Part shown: positions 9,617-17,897 of the stretch, one piece after another
Layout: each line of letters starts with the position of its first letter
Position numbering within the stretch: position 1 is the first letter of the stretch
Origin: Elusimicrobia bacterium CG_4_9_14_3_um_filter_62_55
GTDB taxonomy: Bacteria; Elusimicrobiota; Elusimicrobia; UBA1565
Direction: 5' to 3'
Length of the DNA: 62,341 nt
Assembly: GCA_002790095.1 (NCBI GenBank)
Contig: PFUL01000195.1
Coordinates: forward strand, 1 to 62,341
Translations under genes and position numbers: made by a program
Notes under the pieces: model-generated
The model's database searches: none
What the model saw: the letters and a program-made list of their open reading frames with translations, nothing else
What the model was told of the DNA's origin: nothing

Positions 9617-10204
9617 ATGAAGATGGGTATCGCGATGTTTGCGGCGTTTGTGGCCCTCGGTCTTTATTTTTCTCAGGCCGCGAAGCACGAATCCCCCGTG
9701 AAAGAGGCCGAAGCCATCCCGAAGGAGTGGTACGATCCCAAACCCGTGCGGCGCATTCGCGGCAAGTTGGAATTCGAAGGCATGGCCTGCACGACCTGCC
9801 ATTCGGAACCTCTCGAAGGCAACCCCAAGGACAAGGGCCAGTTCCACGAAACGATCAAGTTGGAACACGCGGCGCAGAAGAGAAACCGCTTCTGCTTTAA
9901 CTGCCACAACAACAAGAACTTCGACTCCTTCGCCGGCGCGGGCGGAGAGAGGATCGCGTACAAGGACGTCGCCGAACTCTGCTCCAAGTGCCACGGTCCG
10001 ATCTATCGCGATTGGAAGGCCGGCTCGCATGGACGCCGCAGCGGCTATTGGGATTTAAAGCAAGGCAAGCGCGAGGTGCTACAGTGCATCGCCTGCCACG
10101 ATCCGCATTCCCCGATGTTCAAGCCGATGAAGCCTGCCGGCCCTCCTCGAAGGCTGCACGAAATTCCGCACGAACCCAAAGGGGGGCATCCCGATGAGCA
10201 TTAG
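9617..10204 (+). CDS. tetraheme c-type cytochrome (CbcS-like)
   Basis: 195 residues with an N-terminal membrane anchor or signal (residues 3-20) and four haem motifs: CTTCH, CFNCH, CSKCH and CIACH. The gene overlaps the next one by 11 nt and precedes an FeS protein and an NrfD-type membrane subunit. The trio tetraheme cytochrome/FeS/NrfD is the make-up of the Geobacter Cbc4 (CbcSTU) menaquinol:cytochrome oxidoreductase. Here it would take electrons from quinol through the FeS subunit to periplasmic acceptors, or run in reverse. The outer-membrane barrel just upstream suggests an extracellular electron path, but that barrel gene is broken. Confidence 0.85.
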   Translation: MKMGIAMFAAFVALGLYFSQAAKHESPVKEAEAIPKEWYDPKPVRRIRGKLEFEGMACTTCHSEPLEGNPKDKGQFHETIKLEHAAQKRNRFCFNCHNNKNFDSFAGAGGERIAYKDVAELCSKCHGPIYRDWKAGSHGRRSGYWDLKQGKREVLQCIACHDPHSPMFKPMKPAGPPRRLHEIPHEPKGGHPDEH

Positions 10205-11150
10205 CGACGAATCCCCTCCGGAACGGCCGGAACTTCCCGACAGCCGGACCGTGTCGCGCTCCACGTTTCTGCAGGCCGGACTCGCCGCGCTCGGCGCGGT
10301 CGGGGCCACCGCGGCGGCCTTGGAGCCGCTGAAGAAGGTGGACGATTATCCGAGCTTCGAGGAATTCTTCCAGAAGCACTACAAAGAATTGTCCAAGGAA
10401 GAGATGGCCGCCGTACTTGAGCGCACCCGCGTGCGCGTGAAGAAGAAATTCGGAGTTGACGCGACGGTGGGCGACCCGAAGCCGATCGAAGGCGTGGAGT
10501 TCGCGTATGCGCTGAACATCGGCCGCTGCGTGGGCTGCCGCAAGTGCGTGTACGCGTGCATGAAGGAAAACAACCAGTCGCGCGAGCCGCAGGTGCAGTA
10601 CATCCGCGTGCTGAAGATGAAGAAAGGCTCCATCAACGTCGAGTCTTCGCAACACCTCTACGAGGATGAAACGGTTCCGACGAAGGATCACTACTACATG
10701 CCGGTGCAGTGCCACCAATGCCGAAAGGCGCCGTGCGTGAAGGCCTGCCCGGTGCAGGCGACCTGGCAGGAGCCGGACGGCATCATCGCCATCGATTACG
10801 ACTGGTGCATCGGCTGCCGCTACTGCATGGCCGCGTGCCCGTACGGCGCACGCGTGTTCAATTTCGCGGAACCGAAGATCAAGCCCGAGGAAATCAACAC
10901 GAACATGTCCTACCTCGGCAACCGCCCGAAGAAGAAGGGCGTGGTCGAAAAGTGCCATTTCTGCATGCAGCGCACGCGCAAAGGGCAGTATCCCGCCTGC
11001 GTCGAGGTCTGCCCGACGGGCTCTCGAAAATTCGGGAACATCCTCGACCCGGAAAGCGAGATCTCGAAAATTCTCGAGACGAAGCGGGTGTACATCCTGA
11101 AGGAGGAGGTGGGGACGCTGCCGCGTTTCTACTACTATTTCGATGTTTGA
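10194..11150 (+). CDS. Tat-exported 4x[4Fe-4S] ferredoxin-type subunit (CbcT-like)
   Basis: 318 residues. The N-terminus has a weak twin-arginine-like signal (RTVSRSTFLQAGLAALGAVG), which may instead act as a simple anchor. Four cysteine groups follow: CVGCRKCVYAC, CHQCRKAPCVKACP, CIGCRYCMAACP, and CHFC plus CVEVCP, the DmsB/HybA/NrfC arrangement for four cubane clusters. It would wire the NrfD-type quinone site to the tetraheme cytochrome. It overlaps the cytochrome gene upstream by 11 nt and the membrane subunit downstream by 8 nt. Confidence 0.88.
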   Translation: MSISDESPPERPELPDSRTVSRSTFLQAGLAALGAVGATAAALEPLKKVDDYPSFEEFFQKHYKELSKEEMAAVLERTRVRVKKKFGVDATVGDPKPIEGVEFAYALNIGRCVGCRKCVYACMKENNQSREPQVQYIRVLKMKKGSINVESSQHLYEDETVPTKDHYYMPVQCHQCRKAPCVKACPVQATWQEPDGIIAIDYDWCIGCRYCMAACPYGARVFNFAEPKIKPEEINTNMSYLGNRPKKKGVVEKCHFCMQRTRKGQYPACVEVCPTGSRKFGNILDPESEISKILETKRVYILKEEVGTLPRFYYYFDV

Positions 11151-12411
11151 GGAACTCCGCGACTACTCCGTCTTCGTGCTGCGCGCCCTGCGCGAGACGT
11201 TGCTGGGCGACTGGCGCTACTTCGCGTGGATGACCGCGTTGGCTGTCGTCTCGCTTCTGGGCCTCAACGCGTACGCGAAGCAGTTGGCGTACGGGCTCGT
11301 GACCACGGGGATGAGTTCGGAGGTCTCCTGGGGTCTCTACATCGCCAACTTCACCTTCCTGGTGGGAATGGCCGCGGCGGCGGTGATGCTGGTGATTCCG
11401 GCCTACGTCTACGGGGATCACGACCTGCACGACGTGGTGATTCTGGGCGAGCTGCTTGCGGTCGCGGTGATCGTCATGTGTCTGCTGTTTGTGACCGTGG
11501 ATCTCGGGCGGCCGGACCGCTTCACGCACATCATCCCCGGAATCGGGAAGTTCAACTGGCCGATGTCGATGCTGTCGTGGGACGTGATCGTCCTCAACGG
11601 CTATCTCGCGCTCAACGCGCATATCTGCGGCTACCTGATTTATTGCGAGTACAAAGGGACCAAGCCCACGCGATTGTTCTACATCCCGTTCGTGTTCGTC
11701 GCGATCTTCTGGGCGATCAGCATTCACACGGTCACCGCATTCCTGTACGTGGGGCTCGGCGGGCGGCCGTACTGGAATTCCGCGATCATTGCGCCCCGCT
11801 TTTTGGCCTCGGCGTTCACAGCGGGACCCGGGTTCATCATCATCGCGCTGCAGGTGATCCGCCGTTTTACCGACTACAAGGTGAAGGATGCGGTGCTGTT
11901 AAAGCTGCGCATGATCGTGCAGGTGTCGATGATTATCAACGTCTTTCTCCTGTTCTGCGAGCTCTTCAAGGAGTTCTATACCGACTCGGCCCATGTGGCA
12001 TCGGCGAAATATCTGTTTTTCGGGCTGCATGGCTACAACGGGCTGGTCCCGTGGATCTGGACGGCGATGGCGCTTAACACCGTCGCGCTGGGGCTGCTGA
12101 TGCTGCCCGCGTCCAAAAGCTTGAAGTACCTGGACCTCGCCTGCGCGCTTTCGATCATCGGCATCTGGATCGAGAAGGGGATGGGCCTGATCATCCCTGC
12201 TTTCATCCCGACCCCGGTCGGCGACATCGTCGAATACAATCCGACCCTTAACGAATGGTTGGTCTGCGCCGGGATATGGGCGTTCGGGATGCTGCTCTAC
12301 ACCGTTTTCCTTAAGATTACGATCCCGGTCCTTACCGGGAGGCTGAGGCGCGAAAGCGGCGCTGGCTGGAAATTATCCCCAATACTCGGTTCAAACCCAG
12401 TCGGTGAATAA
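11143..12411 (+). CDS. NrfD/PsrC-type integral membrane quinone subunit (CbcU-like)
   Basis: 422 residues with about ten hydrophobic spans and the family feature SWGLYIANFTFLVGMAAAAV near residue 60. NrfD-type proteins bind quinone and pass electrons to an attached FeS subunit without haem. It is the last gene of the three-gene module and ends 12 bp before a convergent gene. The final 20 residues after TGRLRR are hydrophilic and unusual, perhaps a drifted tail. Confidence 0.88.
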   Translation: MFEELRDYSVFVLRALRETLLGDWRYFAWMTALAVVSLLGLNAYAKQLAYGLVTTGMSSEVSWGLYIANFTFLVGMAAAAVMLVIPAYVYGDHDLHDVVILGELLAVAVIVMCLLFVTVDLGRPDRFTHIIPGIGKFNWPMSMLSWDVIVLNGYLALNAHICGYLIYCEYKGTKPTRLFYIPFVFVAIFWAISIHTVTAFLYVGLGGRPYWNSAIIAPRFLASAFTAGPGFIIIALQVIRRFTDYKVKDAVLLKLRMIVQVSMIINVFLLFCELFKEFYTDSAHVASAKYLFFGLHGYNGLVPWIWTAMALNTVALGLLMLPASKSLKYLDLACALSIIGIWIEKGMGLIIPAFIPTPVGDIVEYNPTLNEWLVCAGIWAFGMLLYTVFLKITIPVLTGRLRRESGAGWKLSPILGSNPVGE

Positions 12412-12423
12412 CTTCTTCCAAGC

Positions 12424-12618
12424 TCAAAGAACGCCGTGTCTCTTCAGATCTCGAAAAACATCGAAAACATAAAGAGAAGCGGCTAAGCCGTAGGAAGGGA
12501 TTCCGATCCCGCCGAAGAACCCTAGCGTCAGAGCGGTCGTTTTGAACAGTGCCGCCAGTCCCAGAATCGTCGCAAACAGCACCAATGCCAGCGAAAGTCG
12601 ACACAGCGGGGGAATCAT
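12424..12618 (-). CDS. small membrane protein after a NapC-like cytochrome
   Basis: 64 residues from the ATG at 12618, which follows GGAGGAAAG and overlaps the cytochrome stop (ATGA). Two hydrophobic spans are visible: LALVLFATILGLAALF, and a glycine-rich one beginning LTLGFFGGIGIPSYGL. I do not recognise the family. Tight coupling to the tetraheme cytochrome suggests a membrane partner or assembly factor. Longer versions reading upstream have no basis. Confidence 0.65.
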   Translation of the reverse strand: MIPPLCRLSLALVLFATILGLAALFKTTALTLGFFGGIGIPSYGLAASLYVFDVFRDLKRHGVL

Positions 12619-13106
12619 GTCTTTCCTCCAGGATGAGCCGGTCCGTGGCACTCGAGACATGAAAGCGTTCCCGCTTTGAGATCGGCCTTAATCTCGGCAT
12701 GCGCCGGTTGGATTTCAAACTGGGTTCCGCCTTCATGGCAGTGCAGGCAATTCTTGGAGCGGAAGGGTTTGTACAACGTCGGGCGTTCGTATTTCCTTTG
12801 GATGTAGAAGGCGAACGCGTGCCGCACGCTGCGGACCTTTGCGTCAACCTCCCCGAACCAGCCGTAGTCGATGTGGCAGCTGTAGCACTGCTGGTGAGGA
12901 ATCCATTTATTGGAAACGTGTTTGGAAGCGAGAAAATCGCTGTCGGGGTTCTTCGCATCCGCGACGAACGGCGTCATGACATGGCAGGACGCGCAGAACT
13001 CCATGCGTTTCGTCCTCTGGGTCCCGACTTCGAGCGTCGCGGTCGCGAAGGCGAGTGGGAAAAGAATGATCGCGAAAAAGAGCGTGAGCTTGGCGCGGGA
13101 ACTCAT
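12615..13106 (-). CDS. NapC/NirT/NrfH-like tetraheme cytochrome
   Basis: 163 residues with a single N-terminal membrane span (residues 6-23) and four CXXCH motifs: CASCH in the context MEFCASCHVM, CYSCH, CLHCH and CLECH. MEFCxxCH with a nearby methionine is the hallmark of the NapC/NrfH quinol dehydrogenase family, where the methionine can serve as a haem ligand. It is expected to take electrons from menaquinol to a periplasmic reductase. ATG 13106 is chosen because the preceding TTG has no support. A weak sigma-54-like motif lies upstream. Confidence 0.88.
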   Translation of the reverse strand: MSSRAKLTLFFAIILFPLAFATATLEVGTQRTKRMEFCASCHVMTPFVADAKNPDSDFLASKHVSNKWIPHQQCYSCHIDYGWFGEVDAKVRSVRHAFAFYIQRKYERPTLYKPFRSKNCLHCHEGGTQFEIQPAHAEIKADLKAGTLSCLECHGPAHPGGKT

Positions 13107-13121
13107 CAATCCCGCATCCTA

Positions 13122-13135
13122 GCACTATTGTTGCT
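13122..13135 (-). promoter_or_regulatory. weak sigma-54-like promoter for the NapC-like cytochrome
   Basis: On the minus strand AG-N10-GC (AGCAACAATAGTGC, then TA) has one change from GG at -24. The predicted start near 13110 would lie 4 nt before the ATG at 13106, as at the better copies. The element sits in a TAGCA...TGCTA inverted repeat, and the plus strand also reads AGCACTATTGTTGC, so orientation is ambiguous. Confidence 0.35.
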
Positions 13136-13163
13136 AAAGGAGAAACACTATTTCCGAATCGGT

Positions 13164-13628
13164 TTACTGCGCGCCCCGTTCATAGAGCCCGAGCATTTGA
13201 AAGCGCGTGGCATCCAGGCGTTCGGAGGTCGCCCGAACCAAACGGACTAGAACCTGATAGCCTAGTTCGTGATCCTCCTGCAGTAGGTTCCGTACGGCGT
13301 CGGCTTCGAAGACGACCAGTTCCGTGGGCCGAAGGGCGCGGGCGTCGAAACGCCAGAGATAGGGCTCGAACAACCAGGAGCAGCCGAGCAATTTCCCCGC
13401 TTCCAGCGTTTGTATCGGGGCGACCCGGGCCCCCGGTTGTTCGCTCTCGAGCATCACGCTCCCGGAATGCACGAGATAAAAACGGTCGGCGGGCTGCTTT
13501 TCTCGAAAAATATAATTGTCGGCATAAACTCGGGTCGGCCGGCAAAGGCGCGAGAGTTTCGTGAGGTGATCGGGGTGAAGGTCCGTCGAAAACGGGTGCG
13601 ATTTTAGAAGGCTCAGCATGGAATCCAT
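13164..13628 (-). CDS. cyclic-nucleotide-binding-domain protein without HTH
   Basis: 154 residues with the Crp/Fnr-type cupin fold: YIFREKQPADRFYLVHSGSVMLE near residues 38-60, GKLLGCSWLF, and a long C-terminal helix ending RFQMLGLYERG. There is no DNA-binding domain; the protein stops where the dimer helix of Crp would end. ATG 13628 is chosen over the TTG at 13646 because the sigma-54-type promoter at 13643-13656 predicts transcription from about 13631. It sits directly downstream of an NtrC-type activator gene, so a sensory or modulating role is plausible. The ligand is unknown. Confidence 0.8.
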   Translation of the reverse strand: MDSMLSLLKSHPFSTDLHPDHLTKLSRLCRPTRVYADNYIFREKQPADRFYLVHSGSVMLESEQPGARVAPIQTLEAGKLLGCSWLFEPYLWRFDARALRPTELVVFEADAVRNLLQEDHELGYQVLVRLVRATSERLDATRFQMLGLYERGAQ

Positions 13629-13642
13629 ACTCAGCCTGTTAA

Positions 13643-13656
13643 GCAACGGAAATGCC
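13643..13656 (-). promoter_or_regulatory. sigma-54-type promoter for the cNMP-binding-fold gene
   Basis: Minus strand GGCATTTCCGTTGC followed by TTA: GG and GC are 10 bases apart. The predicted start near 13631 is 3 nt ahead of ATG 13628. It fixes the start codon of the gene downstream. Confidence 0.68.
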
Positions 13657-13662
13657 GCGTGA

Positions 13663-15054
13663 TTACTTCCTTTTAAGTTTTTTCTTTTTTTCCGTCGCCT
13701 CTGATTTCGGGGCGCCGTATTCCTTCAGTTTTCTCCACAGCGTATTGCGTCCAATCCCGAGGGCCTTCGCCGTTTCCACCTGATTTTCGCCGCAGGCCGC
13801 GAAGACGCCGAGGATATGTTCGCGTTCGACCGAGTCGAGCGGGCGGATCGTCGGTCCGGCCCCGCCTGCGGTTCTGACTTCCGGCGGCAAATCATCGAGG
13901 CCGATTTCTTCGTTCGGGGCCAGGATCACGGCGCGTTCGATCGCGTGCTCGAGTTCGCGAACGTTGCCGTGCCAGCGATACGCCTTCAGCGCCTCGGCCG
14001 CTTGAGTCGAATACCGGCAGGCTTTCGACTTGTGCTTGCCGTGGGCGAGCTTCAAGAAGCGTTCGGCAAGAGGGAGGATGTCGTCGGGGCGATCGCGCAG
14101 CGGTGGAATTTCAATCGGAAAGACGTTGAGGCGATAGTAGAGATCTTCGCGGAAGCCGCCGATCTGCATTTCGGCGCGAAGGTCCTTGTTGGTCGCTGCG
14201 ACGACGCGGGCGTTGATCTTTATGTTCCGGTTCTCTCCGACTCGGCGGACTTCCCCTTCCTGCAGCGCCCGCAGCAGCTTGACCTGAAGGGGAGGGGACA
14301 TTTCTCCGATTTCGTCGAGGAAAATCGTGCCGTCGCGCGCTTCTTCGAAAAGCCCGCGCTTTTGGGTTACGGCTCCGGTGAACGCGCCGCGCGCGTGCCC
14401 GAAGAGTTCGCTTTCCAGCAGTCCTTCGGGAAGGGCGCCGCAATTCACCGCGACGAACGGATGGTCGCGGCGCGAGCTCGCCTCGTGGATGGCGCGGGCG
14501 ATCAATTCCTTGCCGGTGCCGGACTCGCCCTGAATCAACACCGACGCGTCGGTTCCGCCGACTTTCCGAACGAGATCCAGAATGTTGTGAAAGGCGGAAC
14601 TGGCGTAGACGATGTTGTCGAGGCTGAACTTCCCGCGAACCTGGGCCCGAAGCTGCTCGACTTCCCGCAGCAGGCGCTGACGCTCCAGGGCCTTTTCGAT
14701 GCTGATCTGGAGGGCCTCGGGTTCGATGGGTTTGGTCAGATAATCGAAGGCGCCTCCCTTCATCGCGCGGACCGCGGAATCGATGGAGCCGTGACCGGTG
14801 ATGACGATCACCTGGGCCTCGGGAGAGCGGCGGCGGGCCTCCGCGAGAACTTTAAACCCGTCGACGGGCTTCATTTTAATGTCGGTGAGTACCAAGTCGA
14901 ACGGTCCCTTCGTGAGAGCCGCGCAGGCCTTCTCACCGTCGGGGACCGCCGTGACCTCCAGGCCCAGTCGCTTAAGTTCCAACGAGGTGACGGTGCGTTG
15001 GGAGAGATCGTCCTCCGCGTAGAGGACGGTCGCTTTGAAGGTTGTTTCGGTCAT
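13663..15054 (-). CDS. NtrC-family sigma-54 activator (REC-AAA+-Fis)
   Basis: 463 residues. Receiver domain 1-120 with acidic pocket EDD at 14-16, phosphoacceptor D58 and K108. AAA+ domain with Walker A GESGTGKE at 176-183, the sigma-54-contacting GAFTGA loop at 223-228 and a [11 protein letters not shown] Walker B. C-terminal Fis-type helix-turn-helix ([17 protein letters not shown]) and a lysine-rich tail. GAFTGA is intact, so it should activate sigma-54 holoenzyme when phosphorylated by the adjacent kinase, whose gene overlaps by 4 nt. It is the obvious activator for the GG-N10-GC promoters in the window. Confidence 0.95.
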   Translation of the reverse strand: MTETTFKATVLYAEDDLSQRTVTSLELKRLGLEVTAVPDGEKACAALTKGPFDLVLTDIKMKPVDGFKVLAEARRRSPEAQVIVITGHGSIDSAVRAMKGGAFDYLTKPIEPEALQISIEKALERQRLLREVEQLRAQVRGKFSLDNIVYASSAFHNILDLVRKVGGTDASVLIQGESGTGKELIARAIHEASSRRDHPFVAVNCGALPEGLLESELFGHARGAFTGAVTQKRGLFEEARDGTIFLDEIGEMSPPLQVKLLRALQEGEVRRVGENRNIKINARVVAATNKDLRAEMQIGGFREDLYYRLNVFPIEIPPLRDRPDDILPLAERFLKLAHGKHKSKACRYSTQAAEALKAYRWHGNVRELEHAIERAVILAPNEEIGLDDLPPEVRTAGGAGPTIRPLDSVEREHILGVFAACGENQVETAKALGIGRNTLWRKLKEYGAPKSEATEKKKKLKRK

Positions 15055-16685
15055 ACGGCCTCCGAGTTGCGAAGCGGGATCTGGATGGAAAACAAGGCGC
15101 CGCCGGACGCAGCGGATTCGACGCCGATGCGGCCTCCGTGGGCGGAGACGACGCGTTCGGCAACCGGCAGTCCCAAGCCGGTGCCTCGTTCCTTCGTCGT
15201 GTGAAAGGGTTCAAAAACGGCCTCGCGGTGCCCGTCCGGGATCCCGGGTCCGTTGTCTTCGATCTCGACTAAGAGATGCCCGTCGCGGGCGCGGGTTCGT
15301 ACGGTCAGGATTCCTTTGCCGTCCATGGCCTGGAGGGCGTTGATTACGATGTTCCAGAAAACCTGCCGCAATTGGTCCCCATCGGCCAAAACGAGCGGAA
15401 GGGCCTCATCGAGTTTGACGCGAAATTCCACGCCGGCTGCCAATGAGTCGTCCGCCGCGGTCAATTTTATGATCTCGGAAAGGACGGCGTTGATGTCGGC
15501 GTCGGCCAAGTGCAATTCTCGCGGGCGCGCGTACTGGAGAAACTGGGAGAGCGTGTCGCCGAGACGCTTGCTTTCCTTCCCGATGACTTCGGTGAGCGTG
15601 TCGTGGTCTTCATCGGAAAGATCATGGCGGTTGAGACTGCGCGCCGCCGTGACGATCGAACCGAGCGGGTTTCGAATTTCATGCGCCATTACAGCCGCCA
15701 TCGATCCGACGGCGGCGAGGGATTCGCTTTTAGCGAGGCGGCGCTGGAGTTCTTCCTGTTCGGAAAGATCCACCGCGCTCGAGACGAAGCCGACGATGCG
15801 GCCGCGATCGTCCAGCACCGAGGTGATGGAAAGCAACATCGGAACCTCTTCCCCCGCTTTCGTGCGGTTGATGACGCGTCCGCGCCAGAACCCTTTCGAC
15901 GGGTCGAGGATGTCGCCCCACAGCCGTTTGTACATCGTTGGAGACGAGTGGGGCGAGCGGACGACGCGAGGCGTGTTCCCGATCACCTCGTCCCGGCGGA
16001 ATCCGAAGCGCTTGAGGAAGGCCTCGTTGACTTCCTGGATGAATCCGTCCCGATTCGTGTAAAACATGGAGTCGTTCGAGTTCTGAAACGCCTGGTAAAA
16101 CGCGAGCGCACGACGTTCCAGGAGATGCTGGGCTGTCAAATCCCGGCCGATCAGCAGCATGATGTCCTCGTCCGGCCCCGAGGACATCGGCGTGGCTCGG
16201 ATTTCGACCTCGATGGGTTTTTGGTCCCGTCCGAGGAGCATCGTGACCCGGGTCGCGCGGCCGTGGTGCCGGGCGGAGCGGAAAAGGCGTTCGAGCGCGC
16301 CTTCCTCTTCGCGGGAGGCGAGCAAAGACGCGAAGGCGCAATCCCTCAATTCGTCGCGTCCGCGCCCCAGCAGACGGGCCGCACCCGCATTGACATCAAG
16401 CACCTTCCCCGTACGGCAGTCGTGAATCAAAATCATGTCCGAGGCGGTGTCGTAGAGGCGGCGATACAAGGCGGCCTCATCGGCCAATCCGGCCTCGGCG
16501 CCGATGGTGAGGGCTTTGCGCGCGGAGGCCGATCCAACCAGCAGCGCCATTCCCAACGCGCCGATCCAAGGGAGATTCGATGCAGCCCCACCGGGGATTT
16601 CATGAAGCAGGAGGGCAAAAATGATCAAGCCGCCTCCGGTCCACGCGCTCCAACGCAATTTTGATTTCAGCGAATCTGCCCGCAT
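15051..16685 (-). CDS. PAS-domain sensor histidine kinase
   Basis: About 544 residues from ATG 16685 (an in-frame ATG at 16724 is possible). Two membrane spans within the first 60 residues are joined by a very short loop, so sensing is probably cytoplasmic. Two PAS domains follow (DTASDMILIHDCRTGKV and NSNDSMFYTNRDGFIQEV), then HisKA with the phospho-accepting MAHEIRNPLGSI, and HATPase_c with NALQAMDGKG, DNGPGIP and GTGLGL. It overlaps the response regulator by 4 nt and is divergent from the RpoN-like gene. The signal is not evident; no haem- or flavin-binding residues stand out. Confidence 0.92.
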   Translation of the reverse strand: MRADSLKSKLRWSAWTGGGLIIFALLLHEIPGGAASNLPWIGALGMALLVGSASARKALTIGAEAGLADEAALYRRLYDTASDMILIHDCRTGKVLDVNAGAARLLGRGRDELRDCAFASLLASREEEGALERLFRSARHHGRATRVTMLLGRDQKPIEVEIRATPMSSGPDEDIMLLIGRDLTAQHLLERRALAFYQAFQNSNDSMFYTNRDGFIQEVNEAFLKRFGFRRDEVIGNTPRVVRSPHSSPTMYKRLWGDILDPSKGFWRGRVINRTKAGEEVPMLLSITSVLDDRGRIVGFVSSAVDLSEQEELQRRLAKSESLAAVGSMAAVMAHEIRNPLGSIVTAARSLNRHDLSDEDHDTLTEVIGKESKRLGDTLSQFLQYARPRELHLADADINAVLSEIIKLTAADDSLAAGVEFRVKLDEALPLVLADGDQLRQVFWNIVINALQAMDGKGILTVRTRARDGHLLVEIEDNGPGIPDGHREAVFEPFHTTKERGTGLGLPVAERVVSAHGGRIGVESAASGGALFSIQIPLRNSEAV

Positions 16686-16754
16686 TCTAAAAAGAATATA
16701 GCAAATTCGCTTTTGGAACAGCATGACCCATTTTGGCGCAGGGTTTGTACGATT

Positions 16755-16768
16755 GGCATAATTGTTGC
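16755..16768 (+). promoter_or_regulatory. sigma-54-type promoter of the RpoN-like gene
   Basis: GGCATAATTGTTGC followed by TA, preceded by T: the closest copy in the window to TGGCAC-N5-TTGCW. The predicted start near 16780 is 5 nt before ATG 16785. It suggests that the sigma-54-like factor is made from a sigma-54 promoter, i.e. positive autoregulation. Confidence 0.75.
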
Positions 16769-16784
16769 TATTAATATTGATGCG

Positions 16785-17897
16785 ATGGAACAAAAAATGC
16801 GGATGGATCAATCGTTGAAGCCCGAGAGCGTGCAGGTGCTCCAGGGGAGACTCGCGGCGGCAAAATGGCTCTCGATGTCCGAACCGGAAGTGGCTCGGGA
16901 AGCGTCGGATATCGAAGGGGACCCTTTGTTTCGCGAGTTAGTCTATGGGGATCAGGGCCGATCCCCGCTGGTCAAGCGCCGACGCTGGCCCGCGGCGGAA
17001 CTTCATCAGGGGTTTTACGAACTGAAAGAAGAACTGGCGGCAGGAGACGGTTCGGGAGACATTCACGATCTGATCGAAAAGCACGAGGACCTGGTCGGCT
17101 GCATCCGAAAGATCGGCCAAGTGAACTTCGAGCGATACTTCCTGGTCGGTGATACCGATGAAAGTTTTGAAAGCGTCTGCGAAATCGTCGGAGTGAAGCA
17201 GGACGTCGGGCGGAAAATTCTGGATCTTGTTCTTGAGATTGGGGCCCGTTCCGAATTCTTCCGTCCGGGACGCGTGCCGGAGACGGCGGGGGTGCGATAC
17301 AGCTGCATCGCCGAGATCGAACGCGATCCTCGGGAGACCGACGGGTTGTTCTTTCGTTTCTTCGCTCCGCATTGGGCCCGGGGGCGCTACGAGATCCAAT
17401 ACGATCGCCTCGAGGATTGGAAAAAGCATCGCGACTTGACCGTGGGTGAGCGCCGAGATCTGAGAAAACTCCTCAAACGCATTGAGATGCTCAACATGCG
17501 CCAGGACACGCTGTTTCAGATTCTCTCCCGGTCCTCGACGGAGCAGAGCGTGTTTCTGCGCAGCCGCCGCCGCGAACGCCTGCGCCCGCTCAGCCTTCGC
17601 GAATTGGCGCGCCGCATCGGCGTCGCGCCCAGCACCGTGAGCCGGGCGATCTCCCGCCGCTCCGTCGTGCTTCCGTGGGGGGAAGAGGTCCCGCTGAAGT
17701 ATCTGCTCACGGGGCAGCGCGAGGTGCTTCTTGAAATCTTGAAGGAGTGGCGCAGAACGGGTATCATGCGCCCCGGAATCACCGACGAGTCCTTGATGGT
17801 CCGTTTGGCGGAAGAGGCGGGTATCACGGTCTCCCGCCGGACGGTCAACGAGTGTCGGCGCAAACTGACTAGCGTCTCAGAGGAGGTCGTGCTATGA
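16785..17897 (+). CDS. divergent RpoN (sigma-54)-like factor
   Basis: 370 residues against about 480 for typical RpoN. The N-terminus (SLKPESVQVLQGRLAAAKWL, then SEPEVAREASDIEGDPLF) follows the region I pattern, but with most of the usual glutamines and leucines replaced. The acidic region II is essentially absent. A reduced core-binding part follows. The C-terminal DNA-binding part is recognisable: LRELARRIGVAPSTVSRAI near residues 268-290 matches the RpoN helix-turn-helix, and SRRTVNECRRKL near 349-360 matches the RpoN box (ARRTVAKYRE). ATG 16785 is chosen from the promoter position; the upstream GTG at 16713 is not supported. Its start overlaps no gene, and its stop overlaps the CBS gene. 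Whether it replaces or supplements a canonical RpoN cannot be told from this window. Confidence 0.8.
   Translation: MEQKMRMDQSLKPESVQVLQGRLAAAKWLSMSEPEVAREASDIEGDPLFRELVYGDQGRSPLVKRRRWPAAELHQGFYELKEELAAGDGSGDIHDLIEKHEDLVGCIRKIGQVNFERYFLVGDTDESFESVCEIVGVKQDVGRKILDLVLEIGARSEFFRPGRVPETAGVRYSCIAEIERDPRETDGLFFRFFAPHWARGRYEIQYDRLEDWKKHRDLTVGERRDLRKLLKRIEMLNMRQDTLFQILSRSSTEQSVFLRSRRRERLRPLSLRELARRIGVAPSTVSRAISRRSVVLPWGEEVPLKYLLTGQREVLLEILKEWRRTGIMRPGITDESLMVRLAEEAGITVSRRTVNECRRKLTSVSEEVVL

Noticed and set aside
12332-12958. A 208-codon minus-strand frame overlapping the NrfD 3' end and the NapC-like gene
   Set aside because: It is out of frame with the tetraheme cytochrome on the same strand, whose CXXCH motifs and ATGA coupling decide the case.
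13122-13135. A plus-strand sigma-54 promoter at the TAGCACTATTGTTGC copy
   Set aside because: Only minus-strand genes lie downstream in that direction; kept as a weak minus-strand element instead.
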